A stretch of DNA of 8,467 bases from Rhodospirillaceae bacterium. Its GTDB lineage: Bacteria > Pseudomonadota > Alphaproteobacteria > Thalassobaculales > Thalassobaculaceae. The position numbers were made by a program, and so were the translations under genes. Below are positions 1 through 6,326 of this stretch, one piece after another. The notes beneath the pieces are model-generated. The model ran no database searches. It was not told where the DNA came from and saw only the letters and a list, made by a program, of their open reading frames with translations. The stretch spans positions 1-8,467 of the forward strand of contig PCAV01000063.1 of assembly GCA_002730675.1 (NCBI GenBank), written 5' to 3'. The stretch's first letter is position 1. Each line of letters opens with the position of its first letter.

Positions 1-63
1 GATGCCTACGTGATTACGGTTGGATCGCAGGCAATAGCGGGTCAAAACGGTGGCGGCAGTTCG
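1..63 (+). repeat. Repeat module R0, C-terminal end only
   Basis: DAYVITV followed by a Gln/Ala stretch and GGGSS matches the closing part of the full modules (DANxYTI, small-residue stretch, Gly linker). It ends about 27 bases before module R1, so R0 and R1 stand almost in tandem, unlike the later modules. Confidence 0.55.
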
Positions 64-2160
64 GCAACCTACGGCCACACATTAGGACCAAATCCATTTT
101 CAACAACAAGTGGTAGTGCAGTGGTATCCGTAGCTCATAATAACCACGGTCAAAGTGTGGGTGACGTCGTTCTATTTGATAATAGCTCAGCAGTAGGCGG
201 TTTGGATTTAAATGCAGCTTTCCGTGTAAACAGCGTAACTGATGCTAACAATTACACAATAGCGGCAACTAGCACGGCAACCAGCACCGTAGGCGGTGGG
301 GGCGGCAATGGCGTAAGTCTAACGTTGCCCGAATTGGCATCGGTTATTGACGAAGACAATTCAAGTATCATCGCCCAAACCAAAGATATGGCTACTTTTG
401 TGTCAAAAATTGCAAGTGCTGCTGCTACTATAGCAGGCATCACATTGGCGGATGTCGTCTCGGATACGGGTTCAGCAAAATCCGACTTGAGTGATGCAAA
501 AACTGAATTTCGTCAAGCACTAGGTGTAGTTGACGCCAATTCAAACTCTTTCGCCAGTCAGACTAATTCAATTACTTTTGCTGCTACTCTGAACACAACA
601 GAGCTAACGAGGGGCAGAGAATCTATTTTGGATGCTATTAGCCGCTTGGAAAAGATCGTAACTGCTTTGAAATCGATTGATCGTTACGCCACCGAGACAT
701 TTTCAAGCGACAATGCTAATAGTTATGCCGCTGCACGTGCCGATGTTGTGAGTTTGCTCGATAATGCAGGGGAGATTTTGGGAAGCACATCTGGTTCTCT
801 TGCGAGCAACCCATTTCAAACGGTAAGTGGAAATAATCAGGTAACTGTCGCGCAGTCAGATCACGGGCTAGCTGTAGGTGACGCTGTAAGCTTTTCTGGC
901 GCCGCAAGCGTCGGCGGGCTTGACTTAAATGCATCCTTTACGGTCACCAGTGTAAGTGACGCCAACACTTATACTATCACCGCCTCCACAAATGCTTCTA
1001 CTAATGCAACGGGCGGCGGTGGATCAGTGTCTTTTTTGGGCTCACCAAGTGTGACGTTAGATAATTTGCTTGCAGTTTCTGGAACTAAAAGGTACCGGAT
1101 TAGAGATGGTGTTGATGAATTTATCGCATCTAATCCTGGACTAGATGACATAGATGCAAGCGGTCCTTATGCTATAAATGATAGCGCTCGTCTTAACTCT
1201 TTAATACCTTCAACACTTACCAGTGGAAACCAAGCTTCAGCAGGTAGCGGTAATGCAACATTTCTAGAGAATGTTAAAACTGCAATAAAGCAATTGCAAA
1301 GAGATTTGCCAGTTTTCAATTTTGTTACACAAAAAGCCGATCCGTTAGGTGCTGTCGACGCTCAAGTGACAAATATAAAAGAAAACATTGATAAAGTATT
1401 TAACGGAGGAAATAACCGAGGATTGAACCTGATTGATACAAGTGCCAGAGATCTCAGCTTAGCCCTCGGATCAGTTGGGAAAAAGATAACCATTTCTGCC
1501 CAAAATCAAATTAAAGGCAACCTAAAGGAAGTAGTAGAAAATTATACCTATAGTGTGCTCGACGGTGGGCAAAGTGGAAATTTGGGAGCGAACCCGTTTA
1601 CAACTGTAGCAGGTGATACATCGATATTGGTTTCCCATACCGCCCATGGTTTTACGGTTGGTGAATATGTGCAATTTTCAAACGGAGATAATGTTGGTGG
1701 ACTGAACCTAGACACAACATTTCAAATTATCTCTATTCCAAACGATAATAGTTACACCATTGCGGCCTCCACCGCTGCTACCAGTTCCACAACCGGCGGC
1801 GGTGCTTCCGTAGGTTTCAAAACGATTCCAACGGCCCGGCATAAGTTTCTATTTGACGCCCATTTCGATGTTAACAGATCCTTTAGTAAAATGCGTACTG
1901 AGCGAATTAAATTAAATGTTGAGGAGGCCCTCTTACGAGCCGAATTCAACAAGCCAATGGAGGTTGAGAGCCAATTTTTGAAACCATTGCAAAATACTGA
2001 TTATGCGGTAAGGTTTATTGAAAAATACCTGCTTATCAAAGATCTGCAGTCGACGGGCGTGGCGTTCAGACCCACCAACAATAATGCACTCGCCCTAAAT
2101 CTCATTAAAAACATAAATCCCAATCGAGGAATTGGTTTATCTGTGAACATGCTGCGCTAG
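1..2160 (+). CDS. Large modular repeat protein, 5' end cut by the window
   Basis: The frame is open from base 1, so the GTG at 10 is not a credible start: the residues before and after it (DAYVITV) match the end of the repeat unit (DANxYTI). 719 residues are visible, ending at TAG 2158-2160. Three complete modules of about 73 residues begin with NPF, contain HG, VGD and VGGL(D/N)L, and end with DANxYTI followed by a Ser/Thr/Ala stretch and a Gly-rich linker. Between them lie segments of about 165-190 residues that look mainly helical and are not obviously related to each other. A charged C-terminal region of about 115 residues (MRTERIKLNVEEALLRAEF, ending in NMLR) closes the protein. The module resembles repeats I know from phage tail and other structural or surface proteins; the middle segment with GLNLID is faintly flagellin-like. 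No catalytic motif or membrane segment is visible. A structural or surface role is inference; the exact family is not recognised. Confidence 0.8.
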   Translation, partial: DAYVITVGSQAIAGQNGGGSSATYGHTLGPNPFSTTSGSAVVSVAHNNHGQSVGDVVLFDNSSAVGGLDLNAAFRVNSVTDANNYTIAATSTATSTVGGGGGNGVSLTLPELASVIDEDNSSIIAQTKDMATFVSKIASAAATIAGITLADVVSDTGSAKSDLSDAKTEFRQALGVVDANSNSFASQTNSITFAATLNTTELTRGRESILDAISRLEKIVTALKSIDRYATETFSSDNANSYAAARADVVSLLDNAGEILGSTSGSLASNPFQTVSGNNQVTVAQSDHGLAVGDAVSFSGAASVGGLDLNASFTVTSVSDANTYTITASTNASTNATGGGGSVSFLGSPSVTLDNLLAVSGTKRYRIRDGVDEFIASNPGLDDIDASGPYAINDSARLNSLIPSTLTSGNQASAGSGNATFLENVKTAIKQLQRDLPVFNFVTQKADPLGAVDAQVTNIKENIDKVFNGGNNRGLNLIDTSARDLSLALGSVGKKITISAQNQIKGNLKEVVENYTYSVLDGGQSGNLGANPFTTVAGDTSILVSHTAHGFTVGEYVQFSNGDNVGGLNLDTTFQIISIPNDNSYTIAASTAATSSTTGGGASVGFKTIPTARHKFLFDAHFDVNRSFSKMRTERIKLNVEEALLRAEFNKPMEVESQFLKPLQNTDYAVRFIEKYLLIKDLQSTGVAFRPTNNNALALNLIKNINPNRGIGLSVNMLR
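91..309 (+). repeat. Repeat module R1 of the large repeat protein
   Basis: The module starts at NPFSTTSGSA and contains NNHGQSVGD, SAVGGLDLNAAF and TDANNYTIAATST, ending in a five-glycine linker. The same pattern recurs at 808 and 1591. Synonymous positions differ widely between copies, so the duplication is old. Confidence 0.85.
808..1029 (+). repeat. Repeat module R2 of the large repeat protein
   Basis: The module starts at NPFQTVSGNN and contains DHGLAVGD, ASVGGLDLNASF and SDANTYTITAST, ending in GGGGSV. It is the copy closest to R1 at protein level (VGGLDLNA shared). It begins 717 bases after R1 begins. Confidence 0.85.
1591..1812 (+). repeat. Repeat module R3 of the large repeat protein
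   Basis: The module starts at NPFTTVAGDT and contains AHGFTVGE, DNVGGLNLDTTF and NDNSYTIAAST, ending in GGGASV. It is the most diverged copy: D replaced by E in VGD, and DAN replaced by NDN. It begins 783 bases after R2 begins. Confidence 0.85.
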
Positions 2161-2189
2161 AAACGCCGCAATTTATCGGGGAAATAGAT

Positions 2190-3005
2190 TTAGGTTCCTG
2201 CAATCATGGGCTCTGTGAAGCGCCGAAGTGTGGCTATGAGACTTAAAGCGGTAATCTTACCTGTTTTAGGATTTTCTATCGTTGGAATATTTTCAATGGT
2301 CATCGTAAAGCGGGCACTATCTGCTTCAACAGTAATCGTGTGCATGTTCCTGTCAATTGAGGGGTCAGCCCAAATTTGAAGTTGTGTGTTGTCAGGACCT
2401 ATTCCCGCCAAGCTCAAAGCTGCTGCAACATTAACATTAGCAGGGAAACCCTTTGCCCCATCCCGTGCGGATCCATCAAAAATTAATTTTGCTTCCGTCA
2501 AGTTTTCAACAGATATTTTATTTTCGACTAGAAAGGGTGCGCCAGTCAGACCATTCGGCGGTTTGCGCGTCTCTAGCGTAATCTTTTCAATACTGCCTTC
2601 TGCGGCTGCACGAACAGCATCAAGCCCAATGAGAGCGCCTGTTGGTACAATTATTCTCGCGCCTGAACTTCTTGCGCGTTCGATTAAATCGGTATAGGGC
2701 AAAAGCGCCCCAACGCTCGCAGGAATAAGTGTTTTGCCAGCTTCAATGGTTTCTTCAATGATAGTTCTGAATATTGCTGCCGGCGCGCATTCCACTATTA
2801 TATCGGCGGACTTACAAACATTCGTTATCGAGGTGATATCTGGTATATGGTTGAATGGTTCAAGGTTTCTCGCCGCTTTCTTTTCGTTTCGTGCTGCAAT
2901 AGCTACTAAATCAAAGTTTGAAAGATTACCTTGATCAATGGTTTGAGCTATTTGCAAGCCGATAGCTCCTAGGCCCACTATGCCAATTTTATATCTCTTG
3001 CACAT
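2190..3005 (-). CDS. Aspartate dehydrogenase family protein (NadX-like)
   Basis: 271 residues, the usual family length. The N-terminal Rossmann fold has the dinucleotide-binding motif GLGAIG at residues 11-16. The C-terminal domain carries family signatures: PTGALIGLDAV (121-131), TRKPPNGLTGAPF (146-158), KGFPANVNVAAALSLAG (185-201), ADP (213-215), a probable catalytic His222 in NMHTITVE, and ENPKTGKITALS (244-255). Family enzymes interconvert L-aspartate and iminoaspartate/oxaloacetate plus ammonia with NAD(P)H, in the cytoplasm, either for NAD synthesis or for amino-acid metabolism. No nadA or nadC is adjacent, so a catabolic or nitrogen role is as likely. The ATG at 3005 is preceded on the minus strand by AGGAGA, 7 bases upstream, which supports this start. 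It is convergent with the repeat protein (29-base gap) and divergent from the binding-protein gene. The family is firm; the exact substrate is less certain. Confidence 0.85.
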   Translation of the reverse strand: MCKRYKIGIVGLGAIGLQIAQTIDQGNLSNFDLVAIAARNEKKAARNLEPFNHIPDITSITNVCKSADIIVECAPAAIFRTIIEETIEAGKTLIPASVGALLPYTDLIERARSSGARIIVPTGALIGLDAVRAAAEGSIEKITLETRKPPNGLTGAPFLVENKISVENLTEAKLIFDGSARDGAKGFPANVNVAAALSLAGIGPDNTQLQIWADPSIDRNMHTITVEADSARFTMTIENIPTIENPKTGKITALSLIATLRRFTEPMIAGT

Positions 3006-3126
3006 TTCTGTTTCTCCTAAATAGCCAAACTGCGAAACCGTCTTTAATTAACAGCTCCCAAAGTATACGCCTAGAGGTTAAGGATTGAGTTGGAAGATGA
3101 CAAAATAGAGTATAAACTCGTTTTTT
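3006..3126. promoter_or_regulatory. Divergent intergenic region between the dehydrogenase and binding-protein genes
   Basis: 121 bases separate two divergent start codons, so promoters for both genes should lie here. On + the best -10-like hexamer is TATAAA at 3111-3116, inside a small inverted repeat GAGT-ATAA-ACTC (3108-3119). Possible -35 boxes (TTGAGT at 3085, TTGGAA at 3090) are spaced 20 and 15 bases from it, neither ideal. If that -10 is used, the transcript would start about 4 bases before the ATG at 3127. No confident minus-strand promoter was found. Confidence 0.35.
3012..3017 (-). promoter_or_regulatory. Ribosome binding site of the aspartate dehydrogenase gene
   Basis: On the minus strand AGGAGA stands 7 bases before the ATG at 3005-3003. 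This fixes the start. Confidence 0.75.
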
Positions 3127-4074
3127 ATGAAGATCAGTTTCTTGATTTCGGCTATACTATTAATAACTCTCCTCCCGATAAGTAACCCGAAGGCGGCTCC
3201 AAAATGTCGCAACATAAAGGTTATAGTGCCATATGCAGTTGGTACAGCTACAGATTTAATTTTTAGAGCGTTTGGCCAAGCTATTAATCGGCAATCAACA
3301 GGATCTCTAATAAAAGTTGTAAATAAAACACATGATACGGTGATAGAAGAAAATATGATGGGGATACCCGACGGGTGCCAGCTTTTAGGAATAACGCAGT
3401 CTTTAGTGGCCGAATTCCTGCTAAATAAATCTGCCCCGGAATGGTCTAGTTTTACTCCTGTTGCTATGCTTACCAGAACCCCATTGGCCATCGTTTCAAG
3501 AGCAAATATAAACGATGCTAATTTAACAAATTTGATGGAAGTTTCTTCTGAAAAATCGAATAGGCTTAGTTTAGGGGAAACCTCAAGTTCGCTGGAGCGG
3601 GCGTTCCGCCTGCAGTTAGAGAATGCTTTGGGTGCTTCATTCAAGGTAACTAATTACAAGAACGCGCGTCAGAGCTTTATGGCGCTATTGGCGCAAAAAG
3701 TTGATTTAGGTCTCGTTTCTCTCTCCGGAGCAAAGCGGCGTGCAGACCTTCGCCAAGTAAAGGTATTGGCAGTGACAGATACCCTTGGAGACACGAGGTT
3801 ATCAGACATAGCAACTTTGAAAGAACAAGGCGTCAACACAGCTTTTGGCGTTGACCGAATTCTGGTAGCCCCTCAAGAAACTTCAGCTGAAATCGTAGCC
3901 AAAACATCTAAAAGATTTAAAAAAGCTTCGAAAGATCCTGAACTTAAAGAAGTATTATCCAAACTTTACACAAAAATTCTCTTCAAAGACCCGGATGAAC
4001 TTACGCAGTATTTTGAAAATCTCTCTGCTGACTGGACAGCTTTAAAAAGAAAGATGATTAAAATGGGTCGTTGA
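3127..4074 (+). CDS. Tripartite tricarboxylate transporter substrate-binding protein (Bug/TctC family), divergent
   Basis: 315 residues, normal for the family. The N-terminus is a signal peptide: Lys2, a hydrophobic core at about residues 4-18, and a likely cleavage near KAA (22-24), so the protein should be periplasmic. Family features follow: VIVPYAVGTATDLIFRAFG (32-50), PDGCQLLGITQS (81-92), FTPVAMLTRTPLAIVSR (109-125) and a typical C-terminal lobe ending in the YFENLSADWTALKRKM helix. The usual GAGG-type motif after the second strand is replaced by NKTHDTVIEENMMG, and the PDG(Y/N) tyrosine by Cys84, which could pair with Cys27. Such proteins bind carboxylates or amino acids for TctAB transporters or for sensing. 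No tctA or tctB is present here. The ATG at 3127 is the only in-frame start after the stop at 3106; it lacks a clear Shine-Dalgarno sequence. It lies 93 bases before dgcN on the same strand. D-glutamate or a related ligand is inference only. Confidence 0.8.
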   Translation: MKISFLISAILLITLLPISNPKAAPKCRNIKVIVPYAVGTATDLIFRAFGQAINRQSTGSLIKVVNKTHDTVIEENMMGIPDGCQLLGITQSLVAEFLLNKSAPEWSSFTPVAMLTRTPLAIVSRANINDANLTNLMEVSSEKSNRLSLGETSSSLERAFRLQLENALGASFKVTNYKNARQSFMALLAQKVDLGLVSLSGAKRRADLRQVKVLAVTDTLGDTRLSDIATLKEQGVNTAFGVDRILVAPQETSAEIVAKTSKRFKKASKDPELKEVLSKLYTKILFKDPDELTQYFENLSADWTALKRKMIKMGR

Positions 4075-4078
4075 GGAG
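4074..4078 (+). promoter_or_regulatory. Orphan ribosome binding site after the binding-protein gene
   Basis: A perfect AGGAG overlaps the last base of the binding-protein stop codon and stands 7 bases before a TTG at 4086. No other start codon is at a suitable distance, so it serves the small ORF or is coincidental. Confidence 0.45.
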
Positions 4079-4085
4079 AGTCAAA

Positions 4086-4205
4086 TTGAGTTTTATTTGG
4101 TATTGTGTGAGTTGCCTCACTACCTATACTGTCGTTATTCTAAATTTAATAGGAAAAGGAAACAGTCGTGGAATTCCAGTATCCATACTTATTATTTCTT
4201 GGTGA
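4086..4205 (+). CDS. Possible small membrane protein, 39 codons, TTG start
   Basis: The frame runs from TTG 4086 to TGA 4203-4205 and encodes 39 residues. The N-terminal half (SFIWYCVSCLTTYTVVILNL) is hydrophobic enough for one membrane segment, then a short basic stretch (GKGNSR), then a second hydrophobic run (GIPVSILIISW). It follows the binding-protein stop by 11 bases with a perfect AGGAG at ideal spacing, and it overlaps the first 38 bases of dgcN in another frame. Those are the reasons to take it seriously. Against it are the TTG start, the short length, the overlap, and a promoter-like hexamer inside it. It does not look like a TctB protein, which is about four times longer. Function unknown. 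Confidence 0.3.
   Translation: MSFIWYCVSCLTTYTVVILNLIGKGNSRGIPVSILIISW
4103..4130 (+). promoter_or_regulatory. Candidate dgcN promoter with embedded inverted repeat
   Basis: TATACT (4125-4130) matches the -10 consensus at five of six positions, with a poor -35 (TTGTGT, 4103-4108) 16 bases upstream. Between them lies a perfect inverted repeat, GTGAG-TTGC-CTCAC (4107-4120), placed where a repressor or activator could act. The transcript would start about 30 bases before the dgcN GTG. The weak -35 would fit an activator-dependent promoter, but this is inference. Confidence 0.3.
4156..4160 (+). promoter_or_regulatory. dgcN ribosome binding site
   Basis: AAGGA, within AGGAAAAGGA at 4151-4160, lies 7 bases before the GTG at 4168. 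It supports the non-ATG start. Confidence 0.7.
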
Positions 4206-5163
4206 TGCGCGTGATCAACTCGCAGCTAAAACCGCTAATGGTGTTCGGGTCTGGCGCCCAGATTGGTGCTTAGGGCAGTTTCGATTTGAGGATTGCAAAG
4301 CTGATTGCGGCGTTTCGGACATGACTATAGAAGAAGCTGCAGAAGCGGGTGTTAAGACTGTAATCTTGGGTGTTGTAAGTCGGGGTGGGGTAATCCCGGA
4401 AAACTGGATCAATGAGTTAGTCAAAGCCCTTGAATTAGGTATGGACATCGCCAGCGGACTCCATACTCGCATAACCCATATACCAGAACTAGTTGAGGCT
4501 GCAAAAAAACACAATAGGTCATTGCACGATGTTCGGCATCCAAGTAGGGAATTCGATGTAGGTAATGGACTTAATCGATCAGGGAGACGACTTCTTACGG
4601 TTGGAACCGATGTGTCAGTAGGAAAAATGTTTACGGCGTTGGCAATCGAGCAAGAAATGAAAAAACGAGGATTTGATGCAGATTTCAGAGCGACGGGCCA
4701 AACGGGAATATTTATAGCGGGAAGCGGCGTATCAATTGATGCGGTTGTGGCAGATTTTATATCTGGCGCTGTTGAGTGGTTATGCCCGGAAAATTCGGGA
4801 AACCACTGGGATATCGTGGAGGGTCAAGGTTCACTTTTCAACGTTTCGTATGCCGGCGTTACGCTCGGCTTAATCCATGGGTCGCAGCCCGACGCACTAG
4901 TGGTCTGTCACGAGGCTGGCCGCCCACATATGAGGAGTATGCCACATTTTCCGCTAATTGATTTGCCCACGTGCATAGAAGTTAACCTCCAAGCAGCCAG
5001 GCTTACTAACCCTGACGTTAGATGTGTTGGAGCGGCTATAAACACATCCCGCCTATCTGAAGAGGAGGGGAGAGTGTTCTGCGATAAAGTCTCGCAAGAG
5101 ATTGGTCTGCCCGCGGTAGATCCTTTGCGAGATGGCGTGGCTTCCCTCGTAGATCAGATTTGA
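4168..5163 (+). CDS. dgcN: D-glutamate N-acetyltransferase DgcN (formerly DUF1611)
   Basis: 331 residues, full length for the family. DgcN transfers an acetyl group from acetyl-CoA to D-glutamate, giving N-acetyl-D-glutamate, in the cytoplasm. Family landmarks run in order: YPYLLFLGDARDQLAAKTANG (5-25, first residues quoted only as a guide), WRPDWCLGQ (29-37), GVVSRGGVIPENW (68-80), ASGLHTR (95-101), DVRHPS (121-126), the P-loop-like GTDVSVGKM (146-154), FRATGQTGIFIAGSG (173-187), DAVVADFISGAVEWL (191-205), the acidic motif EGQGSL (218-223), and PDALVVCHE (241-249). The start is GTG at 4168, chosen because AAGGA lies 7 bases upstream and the N-terminus aligns with relatives. dgcA follows 13 bases after the stop. 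The P-loop had suggested an ATP or nucleotide role before the acetyltransferase activity was reported; activity in this copy is inferred from similarity and from dgcA linkage. Confidence 0.9.
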   Translation: MEFQYPYLLFLGDARDQLAAKTANGVRVWRPDWCLGQFRFEDCKADCGVSDMTIEEAAEAGVKTVILGVVSRGGVIPENWINELVKALELGMDIASGLHTRITHIPELVEAAKKHNRSLHDVRHPSREFDVGNGLNRSGRRLLTVGTDVSVGKMFTALAIEQEMKKRGFDADFRATGQTGIFIAGSGVSIDAVVADFISGAVEWLCPENSGNHWDIVEGQGSLFNVSYAGVTLGLIHGSQPDALVVCHEAGRPHMRSMPHFPLIDLPTCIEVNLQAARLTNPDVRCVGAAINTSRLSEEEGRVFCDKVSQEIGLPAVDPLRDGVASLVDQI

Positions 5164-5176
5164 AAAGAGACTGTTG

Positions 5177-6163
5177 ATGGGAATTAAAGTAGATATCAAC
5201 AGGGAATTGTGGCCTCTAGGCAGCGAATTTAGGATATCTCGTGGTAGCCGGAAAGTATCGGAGGTCATAACAGTTTCCATCTCCGAAGAAAACCTTACAG
5301 GGCGCGGTGAGTGCTTTCCTTATGCACGTTATAAAGAAACGTTGAAGAGCGTCGAAAAACAGATAACTGAGATTATTCTTGAATTAAACCAAAATCCTTG
5401 CCGGGAATATCTACGTCAATTATTGCCACCAGGAGCCGCCCGCAATGCGGTGGATTGTGCATTATGGGATCTTGAAGCAAAGAGAGCAAACTGTAGGGCT
5501 TGGGAACTAGCAGGTCTAAGTCCTCCGGAGCCACTGACGACAGTTTATACCCTGGGTGTTGATGAACCTGAAAAAATGGGTGAGTTGGCATTTGAGAATT
5601 CAAACCGCCCTATCCTGAAACTTAAAATGACTGGTGATGGCCGTGATTTTGATCGTGTAGAGAGAATTCATAGTAATGCACCTAATACAAAGTTAGTAGT
5701 GGATGCTAATGAGGGATGGACTATCCAACAATACCTCGAATATGCACCTCGCTTTAAAGAGTTAGGCGTTATGATGATCGAACAACCGCTGCCGGCAGAC
5801 CAGGATTCACAACTTTTCTCCATACCTCACCCAGTTGCGGTTTGTGCCGATGAAAGCTGCCACGACACCTCGACACTGGAAGGGTTGGTAGGAAAGTATG
5901 AAATGATTAACATTAAATTAGACAAAACAGGTGGCCTGACTGAAGCGTTAGAGTTGAAGGAAGCGGCCTCAAATCTAGGTTTTCAAATTATGGTGGGGTG
6001 TATGATTGGAACTTCTTTAGCGATGGCGCCAGGTTTGTTAGTTGGTCAGGGTGCTTCCGTCGTCGATTTAGATGGCCCGCTCCTGTTAAAAGATGATCGC
6101 GAACATGGTTTAGAGTTCATCGGGAGTACAATAAACATACCCTCTAGTTCATTGTGGGGTTAA
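5177..6163 (+). CDS. dgcA: N-acetyl-D-glutamate racemase DgcA (enolase superfamily)
   Basis: 328 residues. DgcA racemises N-acetyl-D-Glu to N-acetyl-L-Glu, the step after DgcN; older annotation calls this family dipeptide (L-Ala-D/L-Glu) epimerase. The N-terminal capping domain includes GRGECFPYARY (42-52) and NAVDCALWDLEAKRA (90-104). In the barrel domain the catalytic Lys pair is seen as K148-x-K150 (LKLKM), the metal ligands as D176 (VVDANEGW), E202 (IEQPLP) and D225 (CADESCH), and the opposing Lys as K247 (NIKLDKTGG). The DxD near the C-terminus (D297, D299, in VVDLDGP) is the residue pair that contacts the substrate amino or N-acyl group in epimerase relatives. All catalytic residues are present. 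ATG 5177 is preferred over the TTG 5174 because AAGAGA lies 6 bases upstream and only the ATG is a strong codon. It is probably translated from the same transcript as dgcN. Confidence 0.9.
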   Translation: MGIKVDINRELWPLGSEFRISRGSRKVSEVITVSISEENLTGRGECFPYARYKETLKSVEKQITEIILELNQNPCREYLRQLLPPGAARNAVDCALWDLEAKRANCRAWELAGLSPPEPLTTVYTLGVDEPEKMGELAFENSNRPILKLKMTGDGRDFDRVERIHSNAPNTKLVVDANEGWTIQQYLEYAPRFKELGVMMIEQPLPADQDSQLFSIPHPVAVCADESCHDTSTLEGLVGKYEMINIKLDKTGGLTEALELKEAASNLGFQIMVGCMIGTSLAMAPGLLVGQGASVVDLDGPLLLKDDREHGLEFIGSTINIPSSSLWG

Positions 6164-6228
6164 GCTTTGAACGGTCGAGAAAACCCGATCGAAAAATAAG
6201 TGTTTCTTTTTCCATTTGTGTTTTGATT

Positions 6229-6245
6229 AAAAAATTTAATTTTTT
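6229..6245. repeat. Perfect AT-only inverted repeat upstream of the acyl-CoA dehydrogenase gene
   Basis: Eight-base arms (AAAAAATT and AATTTTTT) flank a single T. It could be an operator half-site pair, an upstream promoter element or a weak bidirectional terminator. AT tracts make such palindromes by chance fairly often, so function is unproven. Confidence 0.4.
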
Positions 6246-6312
6246 GTAAGGCTCGGTGTTGAATTATGCCTGCACGAAACGTTATATGAAACAGTAGGGC
6301 CGCTGCGAAGAG

Positions 6313-6318
6313 AAAGGA
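6313..6318 (+). promoter_or_regulatory. Ribosome binding site of the acyl-CoA dehydrogenase gene
   Basis: AAAGGA ends 8 bases before the ATG at 6327. Confidence 0.65.
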
Positions 6319-6326
6319 CGACGCGT

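Larger units (their letters stand above)
6164..6326 (+). promoter_or_regulatory. Intergenic region between dgcA and the acyl-CoA dehydrogenase
   Basis: 163 AT-rich bases. A perfect inverted repeat AAAAAATT-T-AATTTTTT lies at 6229-6245. A possible promoter follows: TTGAAT (6259-6264) and TATATG (6283-6288) with an 18-base spacer, each matching consensus at four of six positions. No stable GC-rich hairpin followed by a T run was found after dgcA, so no terminator can be called. The gap length suggests the dehydrogenase unit has its own promoter. Confidence 0.35.

Noticed and set aside
10..12. GTG as the start of the repeat protein
   Set aside because: The preceding codons continue the same repeat-like reading frame (DAY before VITV), so the gene begins upstream of the window.
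2140..2200. Terminator between the convergent repeat protein and dehydrogenase genes
   Set aside because: Only short imperfect stems (for example CCAAT/ATTGG ahead of the stop) occur, with no stable hairpin followed by a T run.
3078..3644. 188-codon open frame on the minus strand opposite the binding-protein gene
   Set aside because: It lies antisense to a gene with a signal peptide and clear family motifs, and its own translation shows no recognisable domain.
5174..5176. TTG immediately before the dgcA ATG as start
   Set aside because: The adjacent ATG at 5177 has the better codon and suitable spacing from AAGAGA; the TTG would only add one residue.
6150..6215. Terminator after dgcA (GGGTT ... 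AACCC with later T-rich stretch)
   Set aside because: The five-base arms are separated by about 20 bases and the T-rich stretch is not directly after the stem, so it is not convincing.
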